Assembly: GCA_947044365.1 (NCBI GenBank)
Contig: OX345636.1
Span: forward strand, 27,827,466-27,891,465
DNA length: 64,000 bases
Direction of reading: 5' to 3'
Source: Petrosia ficiformis
Taxonomy: Eukaryota > Porifera > Demospongiae > Haplosclerida > Petrosiidae
Shown here: in pieces, positions 23,986 to 35,089 of the stretch
Numbering within the stretch: the first letter of the stretch is position 1
Layout of the letters: the number at the start of each line of letters is the position of its first letter
Translations under genes and position numbers: made by a program
The notes under the pieces: generated by a model
What the model saw: the letters and a program-made list of their open reading frames with translations, nothing else
Told to the model about the DNA's origin: nothing
The model's database searches: none

Positions 23986-24599
23986 GTGGCATGTATGTAT
24001 TCATTTGGACCAGTCACATGTATGTACATGTACACGTGTGGGTGACATGTAACGCAATGTGTATGTGCTCAGTGTTGGTGTCATGTATCACGTGTGGGTG
24101 GCATGTATACCGACACTGATTGATTGTGTAGCTTTTACAGACTGAAGACTGAAGCATAGAGTAAAAAAGAAGGAATGTATTTTTTTGTTGAGTTACAACA
24201 GTATTTACAATTAACCTAGTGTATAGTTTAGACTAACCCCTTTGCCCTTGCTGGCCGAGGGCAATGGGGATATTTCTCTCCATCTCTCTCTTGCTCTCTT
24301 TGCTATATGTTTCAAACATCTTCATGTGTACCAATGACTGGTATAGTCACGATGCTTTTGACATACGGTTTTGTTTGAAACATGTAGTAGGATAGAGTAG
24401 CAAGGGAGAGACATAGTTTTTTTTTGTTGTTGTTTCACTTGCGTATCTGTTGTGTTTGTGTATTGTTCTAAGGTTGTTGTTAGGCTTTTGTAAATCTACA
24501 TGTACATGTATGTGTCATATCAAGACCAAGATGTCTGGTTTAGGGCTGCAAGTACACACCCATCTTTGATGGTTTAAGACGTGTGCTTGTGTGCTCTTT
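23986..24599. other. Intergenic stretch after the transposase gene
   Basis: It contains GTGTGGGTGACATGTA-type repeats (about 23960-24110) and pyrimidine-rich sequence. No gene is recognised. Confidence 0.4.
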
Positions 24600-24932
24600 C
24601 CAGACTTCCTGTACGCACCCTGTCATTAGACGGGTTTACAAGTAGCGTACATGGATCAAGACCACAAGACCAAAACTTCCTGTACGCACCCCATCGTTTA
24701 GATGGGTTTACAAGTAGCGTACATGGATCAAGACCACAAGACCAAGACTTCCTGTACGCACCCCATCATTAGACGGGTTTACAAGTAGTGTACATGGATC
24801 AAGACCACAAGACCAAGACTTCCTGTACGCACCCCGTCATTACACGGGTTTACAAGTAGCGTACATGGATCAAGACCAAGACTTCCTGTATGCACCCCAT
24901 CGTTTAGATGGGTTTACAAGTAGCGTACAGGA
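24600..24932. repeat. Tandem array of ~5 hairpin-forming ~70-bp units
   Basis: Units begin CTTCCTGTACGCACCCC and contain a small palindrome followed by GGGTTTACAAGTAGCGTACA. The stem varies in a paired way: CCCATC with GATGGG in some units, CCCGTC or CCGT with GACGGG or ACGGG in others. GTACGC/GCGTAC adds an outer stem. Confidence 0.85.
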
Positions 24933-25537
24933 ATGACAATGGTGGGAATGACAATCCCTACCCTACTGTGAACCACTCAACGTGTGTTCACAAGGGATTG
25001 TGCATCTCTTACTCTGTCGTGATCCATCTTGTATGGTGAGCTTCCTAGTGCAATCCTGATGGTGAGCAGCCAGCTCGCATGTCAATGAGACATGTGTGAG
25101 ACGCTGGTTTAGGGATAAGCAGAGTGAGAGAGGGTGGCAGGGAGGGGGGCTTGCGACACAGTGACACCTTCTCGCGATGGTGCAGGCCGTCACTCTCTTT
25201 GCAGACATACATGTACATTAATTACGATCACTATAACTAGATTAGGATAATGAAATCAATTATCACACATCCAGTCAACATACATGTACATGTACATGTA
25301 GAATAACAAATTTAATTAGGGGTGTGGTCTTTTACCTTGTATTTACCTTGTATTCATCAGATGTGTATCTCATATATATATTCCTGCTGGTCGATGAAGA
25401 ATAGGAGCATTTGTAAGTTGCTAACTCTAAAAAACACAAAAAAATACATACATACATAGGGTATGGATACAGTGAGCCGATTTTGTGATTTTCACATTTT
25501 AGCTTCTTGTGTCTTGCTTCTTGCATTGTTGGACAAC

Positions 25538-25586
25538 GCCCTGCTGGAATGGCTGTTTCCAGTGGAAACAGTCATTCCAGCAGGGC
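25538..25586. repeat. 24-bp-stem palindrome derived from GTGGAAACA MITE
   Basis: GCCCTGCTGGAATGGCTGTTTCCA is followed after one base by its complement, with a single G-T type mismatch. It is followed by TTTCCACACCACTG, the end of the 18175-type MITE. It is probably a snap-back derivative. Confidence 0.75.
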
Positions 25587-25677
25587 CTTTCCACACCACT
25601 GCATAGTCTACAAAGAGTGTGCTGAGATCACTGTAAACTGTTGTGGGGGCTACTGTTAGTTCTCACATCAGTTAAGT

Positions 25678-25840
25678 AGTGTTGTTTTAGTTAACTGTAA
25701 CTACATCCCCTTTCAGTAGTTAACTACCTAGTGTATAACTAAAGCCGTATGGCCCATAATGGGCACTTTTTGGAGTTAGTTTGTGGCATACTGTAACTGT
25801 AACAAAGAAGTAGTCATTATCGTCATACTAAAACAGCACT
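25678..25840. mobile_element. MITE with AGTGTTGTTTTAGTT ends
   Basis: AGTGTTGTTTTAGTTAACTG at the left and ACTAAAACAGCACT at the right. The interior phrase CCATAATGGGCACTTTTT is shared with other family members. No target duplication is certain. Confidence 0.7.
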
Positions 25841-26884
25841 ACTGATTTAAGCAAGCCTCACTCTTACTCTGTATTTTACATTGAGGGACTAAATAATTGT
25901 TGTTCACCTTTTTTTAATTGAGTATATGTAGGTGAAGAACAAACAAGCAAGTGGACACACAGAAAACTATGGTATTTTAATATTTGTATAATTGTAAATA
26001 GGCTAATTATGAAAAAGTGCATATTACTAGCCTACAGATGATATGTACAGTATGTGTGTAAGTGTACTCAAGCCTACAATTGATATGTACGTGTACTGTA
26101 TAGTGTGTACACCTGATATGTACATGTATGTGTATGCTGTACAGTGCGTACTTAAGCCGACAATTAATATGTACATGTACTCAAGCCTACACTTGACATG
26201 TACATGTATGTGTGTAGTAATCCATAACAGTAAGTAATAGTAGTAGTAATCTACTAGGTTATAGCAGTAGTAATATATTACATTGACCTCAGAGGTAATA
26301 GTAATATATTGTAATTGACCCCATGTCTGTAATATGTATTTAATGATCTTATGACGTTAAACTATACACTATAGTACATGTAAGGGTATTAAGTTACAGT
26401 ATAATCATGCATTAACCTTATGATATTAACTATAGTATATTAACCTTATAATATTAAACTATACGTAATGGTTATAAGATGCCAGGCTAGGTGGCCATAT
26501 GTCAGTATGTACATGTACGTGTATGAATACATGTTCATGTATGTGTATTGTGTCACACATTTTATTTTAATTTATAAAATCATAGTAAATTTGGTTAGTT
26601 GTAGATATTTGAATAATAATTATTATTTTACATGTATTTTTTTGTGTTTTTTAGAGTTAGCAACTTACAAATGCTCCTATTCTTCATCGACCAGCAGGAA
26701 TATATATATGAGATACACATCTGATGAATACAAGGTAAAAGACCACACCCCTAATTAAATTTGTTATTCTACATGTACATGTACATGTATGTTGACTGGA
26801 TGTGTGATAATTGATTTCATTATCCTAATCTAGTTATAGTGATCGTAATTAATGTAGTGTTTAAGAATAGATGTTTGGTTTTAT

Positions 26885-27017
26885 TAGTCTTGGTTGTTTT
26901 AGTTGACTATAACTATAACTAAAACCCCTTTTATTAGTATGGTGCTATGACTTTTAGTTAACTCAACTATAACTAAATTACAATTATATATTGTAAAAAT
27001 GTTACTGTAATTAACTC
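26885..27017. repeat. Fragment of the AGTTAACTATAACTAAAA MITE
   Basis: GTTGTTTTAGTTGACTATAA and ACTTTTAGTTAACTCAACTA match the family; the right end is missing where family A begins. Confidence 0.6.
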
Positions 27018-27094
27018 AACTGAAACAAGATATGTAGAGAAAAAAGTATTCCTATGACTGCTTTGTGGTGTCCAGCATTCAGTAATCATGGCTG
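27018..27094 (-). repeat. Terminal half of family A
   Basis: AAAGTATTCCTATGACTGCT and CAGCATTCAGTAATCATGGC match the family A end. It abuts the HSP70 fragment directly and marks its truncation point. Confidence 0.65.
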
Positions 27095-27560
27095 AGTTTG
27101 GGAATCGAGCTAGCTAATGGCAAAATGAGTACTCTTATAAATCGTAATACTACTATACCATATTCTCACTCACGAGTTTACAAAAATAACGAGGACTATC
27201 AGACTGAAGCTGTTATAGAAGTCTCTGAGGGAGAGGAGAAAATAGCAAAGAGTAATCGCTTGTTGGGAAGATTCACATTGCCTGGTTTGCCTCCAAGATT
27301 ACGTGGCCAGGTTGAGATCCTAGTTGCTTTTTCACTGGATGCAAATGGTGTTTTGGAAGTGAGCGCAACTGTTAGTGGTGAAGCTGGATCCACAAAGAAG
27401 CTAGTTATTAAAAAGACAAAGGTCTTCTCACTGATGATGAGATTAAAAGTAAGAAAAAATTGTTGGCTAGCAGGAAAAAAAATGCAAAAACTCAACTAGT
27501 TCTTTTAATGTATTGATTTGTGAATGTAAAAATATATTATAATAGGTAACAGTTATTGAA
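27095..27560 (+). pseudogene. HSP70 substrate-binding-domain fragment
   Basis: The frame encodes the start of the HSP70 peptide-binding beta-sandwich (GIELANGKMSTLINRNTTIP, YQTEAVIEVSEGE, LLGRFTLPGLPPRLRG, FSLDANGVLEVSAT). The ATPase domain is absent; the 5' edge abuts a family A fragment. A one-base frameshift near 27417, in an A-rich run, moves the C-terminal helix region (LTDDEIKSKKKLL) into another frame. It is therefore a truncated copy of a divergent HSP70 gene rather than a working chaperone. Confidence 0.85.
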
Positions 27561-28560
27561 GTATAAAAATTACAATTGATCTCACCTTGGTAATGGTTGT
27601 AAGAATGACTTTCTTTAAAGGCAGTGTCTTTGGTATGTCTTGTGGAATTACTTCACTTGTTAGCCAAACCTCTTGTTAATAATCACAATCCACATCTTTA
27701 TGCTATGGTTATGATTTAAGTATTGCCATGGTAACCAACCAAAGGCAATAGTTCACTCGGTAAGTAAATGAATTTGTTTATATTTTTACGATAGACCTCT
27801 CACCTAAATAAAGACTTGATCAAGGTACATTCCTGATTGATTATTTGTCTCTATTGCTCTGCAATTTACCAAGGGATTTTGTAATCTTTCAATTCCTTCA
27901 TTGAATATTGCATGTGTGATTTAAAATAAGTAAGGACTTTATCTGTTTGAGTAAAACTGAAATCTTCTAAAAGGATCAGATCGTGCAGTTTATAGTGTCT
28001 GAAGCAACAACGATGGATTATAGATGGTTCATGAATGTTGTCATTTGTAGTTTCAGGAGAAGATCAATCAAAACAAATCTGTCAACCTTGATGATGAGTA
28101 ACAAGATATCTACCTATAAATGGACACAAGACTAAGCTTTTCAAAACTCTCCTTTTTTCCACGTTGCATGTACATCATAGAAGGTTTTCTTGCAAACTCG
28201 TAGTTCCTTCCCATCTGGATATGGTTGCTAGTCTTTGTGCCGACTCCAACTCTAATTTCTTAGCCAGATTTTTTCTACACCTTTGTATGTTGTATACAGT
28301 CTCCTCTGTGTTTTTGTAATTTCATCCTTTTGTTCTTCCATCCATCTTCGTTTCTTAAACACTTTCTTCCTTGTCTTGACGAGCTTGGTATCACATCTAT
28401 AACTTCTGATGTGGACTATCACGTGGTTGGCGTGTTCACATCATCATATTTTAATTGAACTGTTTTTTTTTAGTAATAAGGATGCTCAAATTTGTATAAA
28501 TGTTTGCTTGTAGTTTGTTTATTGCTTAAACATCATTTTTCTGTCAAAAACTCAAAATTG
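27561..28560. other. Stretch with possible decayed coding pieces
   Basis: A lysine-rich minus-strand frame (RKKVFKKRRWMEEQKDEI) lies near 28290-28390, and a short minus-strand frame ending in a GTGAG donor lies near 27590-27680. Neither could be assigned to a family or joined into a gene. Confidence 0.25.
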
Positions 28561-28591
28561 ATAATTGTCACTTATTTCTAGTCCCTTCATA

Positions 28592-28593
<2 letters not shown>

Positions 28594-28638
<45 letters not shown>

Positions 28639-28712
28639 TGTGTGTATGTATGTATATACATGTATGTATATACATACATGTATATACATACATGTACATA
28701 TATATACATGTC
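28594..28712. repeat. (TA)n/(ATGT)n microsatellite
   Basis: Alternating TATATA followed by ATGT repeats and ACATGTATATAC words; overlapping Tyr/Met/His-rich frames are artefacts. Confidence 0.95.
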
Positions 28713-28899
28713 TGTTTATATTTTCAGGAACCATTAAAGAAATTTTGTTCAAAATATCTGGTTGAAAGGAGTTTGTGAAGTTTTGAAGAAGGCTCACGAT
28801 AGGTCTGATTAATGACATTTTCACCACTTACACACCACTGACACCTAATTTAGTAAGTAGAAAACAGGTTTGTGGCTTTAATCACTTGCATAACAAATG

Positions 28900-29285
28900 T
28901 AGTGCTGAAACAAATACTGCTTCTTGGTATTTGAATACTCTCTTTTCTTAACGAATGAATACTCGAATATTCGCTTGCTACTCATCATAAATTGTTTGAA
29001 TTGTTTCTTGTAAAATATCAAGTATTAGCTCACCATTTTGCTGTAAGTAGTTATAATAGATGTTTATAACAGCAATCACTGTTTTTATTGTTCATTCTTT
29101 TTACACAAGCCTAAAAAAACAGTAACATGAAGCAAGAAACTTCTCTTCCATTTAATTTCCTTTTTATAATTGCACGTGTTTTGTTTATGTGCATGTGCAA
29201 ATGTTAAACGAATAATCAAATACCCCATTTGAATACCTAAATAACGAACAAATATCAGAATATTTCAATATTCGTTTCAACACTA
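28900..29285. mobile_element. Diverged hAT MITE related to 6825-7223
   Basis: TAGTGCTGAAACAAATA and TATTCGTTTCAACACTA ends match 15 of 17. The interior resembles the 6825 element in reverse (ATTAGCTCACCATTTTGCTG, AATAGATGTTTATAACAGC). The target duplication is not preserved. Confidence 0.7.
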
Positions 29286-29307
29286 ATAAAAAGATATACT
29301 TCCTCAT

Positions 29308-29371
29308 GGCAGATTTATATATGTATAAACCTATAACATGGTTTATAGGTTTATACATATATAAATCTGCC
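29308..29371. repeat. Perfect 29-bp hairpin with 6-base loop
   Basis: Arms 29308-29336 and 29343-29371 are exact complements (GGCAGATTTATATATGTATA is the first part) around a CATGGT loop. It could be a foldback element or a small-RNA hairpin; no conserved family is recognised. Confidence 0.85.
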
Positions 29372-29524
29372 TTTTTGTCACATGCCACATGTACATGTAC
29401 AATGTTCAGTATATTGTCATTATAATGTGATTTTTATTCTGTTGTACATTATACATGTACATTGTACATGTATCTTTGTTTATAATTATGGCAGTAGACA
29501 ATACAAAAGATAAGTATCCTTAAA

Positions 29525-29770
29525 AGTTTGAATGTTTTTAACTAAATCCCCTTTAAGTAAATCATTGTGACTTTTAACTAAACTATAACTAAATTACAAG
29601 TCTATTGCAACAACTACCAGTATAACTAACTACATGTACATGTAAATGAAAAATGGCCAGTAATGGGCATTTTTAGTTAGTCAACTAAAACTGAAACTCT
29701 TTTAGTAAGCCTAATATTGATATTGATAACTAATAAAACTGTCACACTATAACTACATGTAAAAATGTTT
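29525..29770. repeat. AGTTAACTAAAA MITE, degraded
   Basis: Shares AAATGGCCAGTAATGGGCAT and ACTATAACTAAATTACAAGT with the other copies. Ends are degraded. Confidence 0.65.
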
Positions 29771-30360
29771 ATTATTCTCATAATAAACAACATTACAGTT
29801 TGAATCACATGTACATACATGTGTATACATGTACATTGTACTTGTATATATTAATTTTACAGTATTCTTTTTAAAGATATTTGCTGTTTAATTGTTTCAT
29901 GTACATGTACACTATATGCAGTGTTTCCCCAAGGATAAATATTAATGTAGTAATGTTCATGATGATTGCTCAACAGTACAGTAAAACAGTATTTGTTTTT
30001 GAACATAAACTTTACAGTGGGGGGAATATACTAGTAGCATCTTTTAGGGAAACACTGATTTCTTTTATCATTTCCATTAAATAAGTAGAAAATAAAACAA
30101 CAGAAAGACAACTTAATTTAGAAATGGAAGCAGTGTACTGTTTCTGTTGTTCTTTGCATACATGTACATGTACATGTATTGTGTATACCAGAATGCATTT
30201 TCTGTTTTCGGTTTTGACTTTTCAATCTCTGGTTAAATTAGAAATGGAACTCTGTTTCAAGAAGCAGAAATGTGCTGTAAAAAAGCTCAATCTGCTCAAT
30301 GTGCACACAGTCCCTTCCAAAGCGTTCTCCAGGTTTGTTATCATTTGTTTCATCTCAAAG

Positions 30361-30431
30361 AGGTTCTTCTACTCCTAAAACTGTTCCAGTAGCTGGTCTC
30401 ATGCAACGTAGATACCAAGAGAAAGGAACAA
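30361..30431 (+). other. Exon-like segment
   Basis: An acceptor (TCATCTCAAAG) is followed by an open frame reading SSTPKTVPVAGLMQRRYQEK and then the donor GTACAC. A second exon-like segment at 33377-33475 reads SEVRPHLQNDPDSP, shifts frame by one base, and continues VVEDPIAGIQYNLAKKMS before GTAAGT. They may be exons of one decayed gene; the family is not recognised. Confidence 0.3.
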
Positions 30432-30553
30432 AGGTACACATATATATACATACATGTACATGTGAATAGAGCATGTGTACATGCATGTACATACATGTGT
30501 ACATGTATTTGTATAAGTGTCTGAGTGTCCATATACACGTACATGTACAAACT

Positions 30554-30796
30554 AGTGTTGTTTTACTTAACTATAACTAAAATCTCTTTTAGTAAGGCAT
30601 TTTGACTTTTAGTTAACTAAATTACAAGTCTGTTGCAATAATTATAACTAAAATGAGAATTGGCCAATAATAAGTGTTGTTAACTAAAACTAAAACCCCT
30701 TTTTATTTTAGTTAATTAAACTATAACTAAATTGCAAGAAACTAGACGTACATGTATATTTAAAAGTGGTAATTATTGCCAAACTAAAATAACACT
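30554..30796. mobile_element. MITE with AGTGTTGTTTTA ends
   Basis: AGTGTTGTTTTACTTAACTA at the left and AACTAAAATAACACT at the right bound 243 bp full of TTAGTTAACTAAA words. It is the most complete copy of this family in the window. Confidence 0.8.
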
Positions 30797-31029
30797 AGTG
30801 TCATGTAGTGTATAGTTTAATTCCATAAATGTAGTACATTTTCCTGAGGTCAAGATGAACGTGAATGACCTTATGATACATGTACATTTGTTTTATTCAT
30901 TTACATGGTAGTATAATACCCAATACTAAATAAAAATGTAAAATTAGATTATTTAGGTTAGGATTAATTTCCATTGATTCGGCAACACGTTTTGCTTCTC
31001 TATGTATATCACTCCAACCCTCTCTGAGT

Positions 31030-31077
31030 ACGATATTCATAATCCCTCAGCTACGCCCTCAGGATTATGAATATCGT
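31030..31077. repeat. Perfect 16-bp hairpin
   Basis: ACGATATTCATAATCC (31030-31045) pairs exactly with 31062-31077. The loop is CTCAGCTACGCCCTCA. Confidence 0.8.
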
Positions 31078-33370
31078 TTTCATGTATATCCTGGTAGGTA
31101 TGTTCTAACTAATACATGCACCACCTCTACTGTGCTATGTGGACCAGCTGGCACTGCCGCGGTTTCATACAGCACACAGTAGTTTAGACACTGGGTTCTC
31201 GGGCTACTTTCGGAGTAGAGGGTTCCCATGAATCTGTACCCAGTACAGTTCCCCTTGAGCTGTGTGTCTGGGTTGTCTACTGATGATTGCTCACCTTAGA
31301 AGCATGAAATATCTATTTGCTCACAGCAAGTATGAGTTGGAGGGTTACAACTTTGCACAAGTATCTACCTCTACCTGCTACCAATGAATAATTCCTCTGT
31401 TACGATCTTATAATTGATCTACAATCAGACGACACACCACTAACTAGGAGGCTAGCCCAGGCTGCTGGTATGCCGACACATAACATGAGGATAGTATTCT
31501 GAGTGAACTTTTACTAATGTGTTGCCCGTGCATGGGATAGGGCATGTGGTCTGTACACGCCACATGTCAGATTGCCATGGCTATTGTGTTTCCTACCCTT
31601 ATTTCTTCATTCTATGTCTCAGTGGTATTTCGAATACTTAGCCCTACCAGATTACCTATGTGTGGGGGTCTACCTGCATCTCCTTGACGCTATTTCTAAG
31701 TCAGAGTTTGTGATGCGGCCGCTGGAGCCAACCCATATATTTCTGGACAGGAAGTCATGATGATACTGAATTTCTAGGGGCATACAGCTCTCTCTGTCAC
31801 CCTCCAGCAAGTAGACTTTAGGTAAAACCTGTTTATTCCATGGTTGGTTAGAAATCCATGACAGGAGGACACAACAAAGTACAATGCCTTTTCCGGTTGA
31901 AGGAATAGATGAGTTTGATGTGTCAATGTCATGACTCTGATGGTATTCATGTTTCGTTTATGTAGTTACACTTGTCATGTATCTAGTATTCATTGGTTAT
32001 CTGTTTTGACCAAATTTGGTCAATCCATCATACTCGCTTCTTATTGGTTGGTTCTTAGTTATAGAATAGGAAAACGATTATTACAGAGCTGATGAGGATG
32101 AAGACGGAAGAGGCATACTTTGAGATAAGACATTACATTTTCACCATTAAGGCTAACAGTTGCTACTGGGAATGAGGGTCTGTACGATGAAAGAATAGAA
32201 TAATGGGAATGATTCTGGATGTGGTTTGTTTGACGAATAGAATAATGGGAATGCGTCTGATGTGATACTCATGTGATATAAACATATCATGTGACATAGT
32301 CACTGTAGTATTCAACAATTGTCTCTTAAACAACATACACTGTCTGTAGTATTTATAATACAGAAAGGATGTTACTAAATATAGATACATATTGTCTTAG
32401 AGACAATTGACTGCGAGCTGAACAATCTCAAGCTTCTGACTCAGCGGCAAATCCTTACGCTTACGCTTGTAAACCGAGTAGTAGAAGAAAAAAAAGCACT
32501 GTGAAATATGTGAACACAGTTGAAAAAAAAAGAAGCTTATGATACTGTGATGATTATGAAATATGTGAACACAGTTGAAAAAAAAGGGATTATGTTTGAC
32601 ATCCTAAACAGACCGCACTAAAACTTATATTCCATGTTTGTTCATATTTCATGTGAGTTTGTAATCCGGTTGAATACATCAGTGATGATTCACAAATCTG
32701 ACATACATCATGCTCAAAATTGAACTTGTTGTGTCTAAATCTGAGGTGTATACAACAATTATTATTAATTAGCAAAAACAAAAAACCTTTGGGACTCAAG
32801 ACAGAGAAGGACAAGGACAAAATTATGAATTTTAGTCACTAAATGTAACATTTTTATCATTCTTAATCAAATATAATTTCTGAAGTATAATTGTTATTTA
32901 ATAAAACATTACTGGAATAAAATTAGATTGATTAACACAATGTGTAATACATACTTAACACTTCAATTAAAATGTGTAAAAATTTACACCTAAAGTTATA
33001 GGATGGATTTGTATTTTTAAAATTCTGGACAGTTAGGAAATCATTAAAAGAAGCTGTTGGCAAATGTCAATTTATGCAACCAAGTAACAATATGTAATTC
33101 AGTTCACATAAATAATTATTTTTAAATTGTTTCACACATGTGCAATTCAACTTTGCCATGTAGGCGAGGGTCCCGTCCCGACGGTGCTCGTTGAGTTCGT
33201 ATTAACTATTAATTACCCTTATGATATTAAACTATACACTACAGGTATACATTATTGAGTTACAGTCATGTATTAACCTTGTGACATTAAACTATACACT
33301 ATAGTACATATAAAGTTGTCACATTTTAATTCTGAATGTGAACAGGACAAAAACACACACATTTCCCTTC
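31078..33370. other. Gene-poor stretch, partly higher in G+C
   Basis: 31080-31900 is visibly richer in G+C than its surroundings, but all frames are short and none resembles a known family. 32480-32590 holds two copies of GTGAAATATGTGAACACAGT. No RNA gene is recognised. Confidence 0.3.
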
Positions 33371-34124
33371 CTACAGAGTGAAGTACGTCCTCATCTTCAA
33401 AATGATCCTGATAGTCCTATGTGGTTGAGGATCCAATAGCTGGTATTCAATACAACCTGGCCAAGAAGATGTCTGTAAGTTTATGTAATTACGAAATATA
33501 ATAGCTCAGATGTCCCCAGAAAATTATGGGCACATCTAAGCAAATGTAATACTCATACAAATAGCATGTTAATAGCAATTGAATTGGCTCAGTATAATCA
33601 CTATAATAGTCAGATTATATAAATAATGACACCACAAAGGTTCTCCACCTGCTATGTGGCTAGTCTTACATAATTCATGAGGTTGCCCACAATCACAGCC
33701 TCTGGGTGTGTTATAAGTGTCTATCTGATCAACTGTCTCATACATATGTAAGTATGTACATGTATGTATGTATGTATTTTTGTATGTAGTATGTATGTAC
33801 ATGTATATTAAAGCACTAAGGTATTTGGATTGGTTTCCTTAGCCAGTGAATATTTGTAAACCAAGCCATTTTACTATTAGTCACATATTTAATTAATGTA
33901 GCCTTAGTGTTTTTATTATCCATTCTGTGTTCTAAAAGTCTGGACATCCTGTTACCATTTCTGTCACCAATTTATGGAATTTGTAACTTGCTAATGTACA
34001 GTTCATTCAACTTTGATTTTGTAAATTATTATAAATTATGTCCTCAGTTCACTTTAAATACATGACCTGTGCTCTTTTAAGAAATGATGAATATATAGTG
34101 AATGCACAGCACAAAGTTATGTAA

Positions 34125-34240
34125 TATATAACATGGCTCAGACCTGAAACCCGAGATAGCAGCCCAAGGTGAGGCCGAGGGCTGCTATCGAGGGGTGAAG
34201 GGCTGATATTGCTGATACACACTGGGAAGCCATGCTATAT
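34125..34240. repeat. Nested hairpin
   Basis: GATAGCAGCCC (34155-34165) pairs with 34179-34189 around AAGGTGAGGCCGA. An outer pairing links ATAACATGGCT to AGCCATGCTAT. No gene is present in 33480-35090. Confidence 0.6.
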
Positions 34241-35089
34241 ATGATATATTCTTTACTTAACATGTACATCAATGTTACCTAACATCTACTGCTCTACACC
34301 TCTCAATTTACAACTTGACTGCGCATGCTTGTTTTGTAGTAGTGTAGATTATTGGGAATTTTTTTAATTGCCTTTATTTTTGTTTGTTTGTTTGTTTGTT
34401 TGTGCTATGCAAAGGGACTTAATTATTTTGATATTCTATTTCCAAGGAAGCCAATATTTACATGTGCTAAAAGCTTGTGGTAAAGTGGTTTGTTTTGCCA
34501 GGCCTCTGGGGTGATTATACACCTTATGATTTTGCTGTTGTGCTAAGTTTAGTTCTAATTTCTAGCTGTAAACTATGAGTGCCCCACCTTGTAAGGATAG
34601 TCTTCACCTCTGGGTGTGTTATACAATATGTAATATACATGTTATATAATATATTCTCATGTTTGATCTAGGATAGGTGACCATAATAAATATTGGCTGT
34701 TCGTTAATTTTACACAGACATCATGTCATGCATATCAACAGTTGCACTTTCAAACACTCACCTTGCTGCTTTCCTCCAACTAACATTTTAATATCTATGA
34801 CATTTTTAGAAGGTCCTCTGTCTATGTAAGGTAAAAGTCTGTGTTGTGTAAAATGTAGAAGTTACAAACGAAAACGTTTGGATTGTGCATTTGTGAATTA
34901 ATTAGTGATTTTTAATTTGATGGTTTGAATCTAAAATCACCAAACCGTCAATTAAAAAACCGTGTCGATAATATTTTCATGTACATGTATATGGTATGTG
35001 TAGGTTTACAATTTCCTTAGGTAAACCTTTACTCTAAATTTCACTTAACTTTGCACATATATTCCATTTCATTCCAGTCTTTTAAGGCG

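Larger units (their letters stand above)
25215..26855. repeat. Near-perfect 224-bp inverted duplication around 1.18 kb
   Basis: Arm 25215-25449 is the complement of arm 26632-26855; the only difference I see is an 11-bp direct duplication (ACCTTGTATTT) in the left arm. Each arm carries an exon-like segment (26653-26733 on +) with acceptor TTTTTTAG, an open frame including ELATYKCSYSSSTSRNI, and donor GTAAAA. Confidence 0.9.

Noticed and set aside
31100..31900. Relatively G+C-rich stretch as a possible retrotransposon or RNA gene
   Set aside because: No reverse transcriptase, recombinase or rRNA/tRNA signature could be read on either strand.
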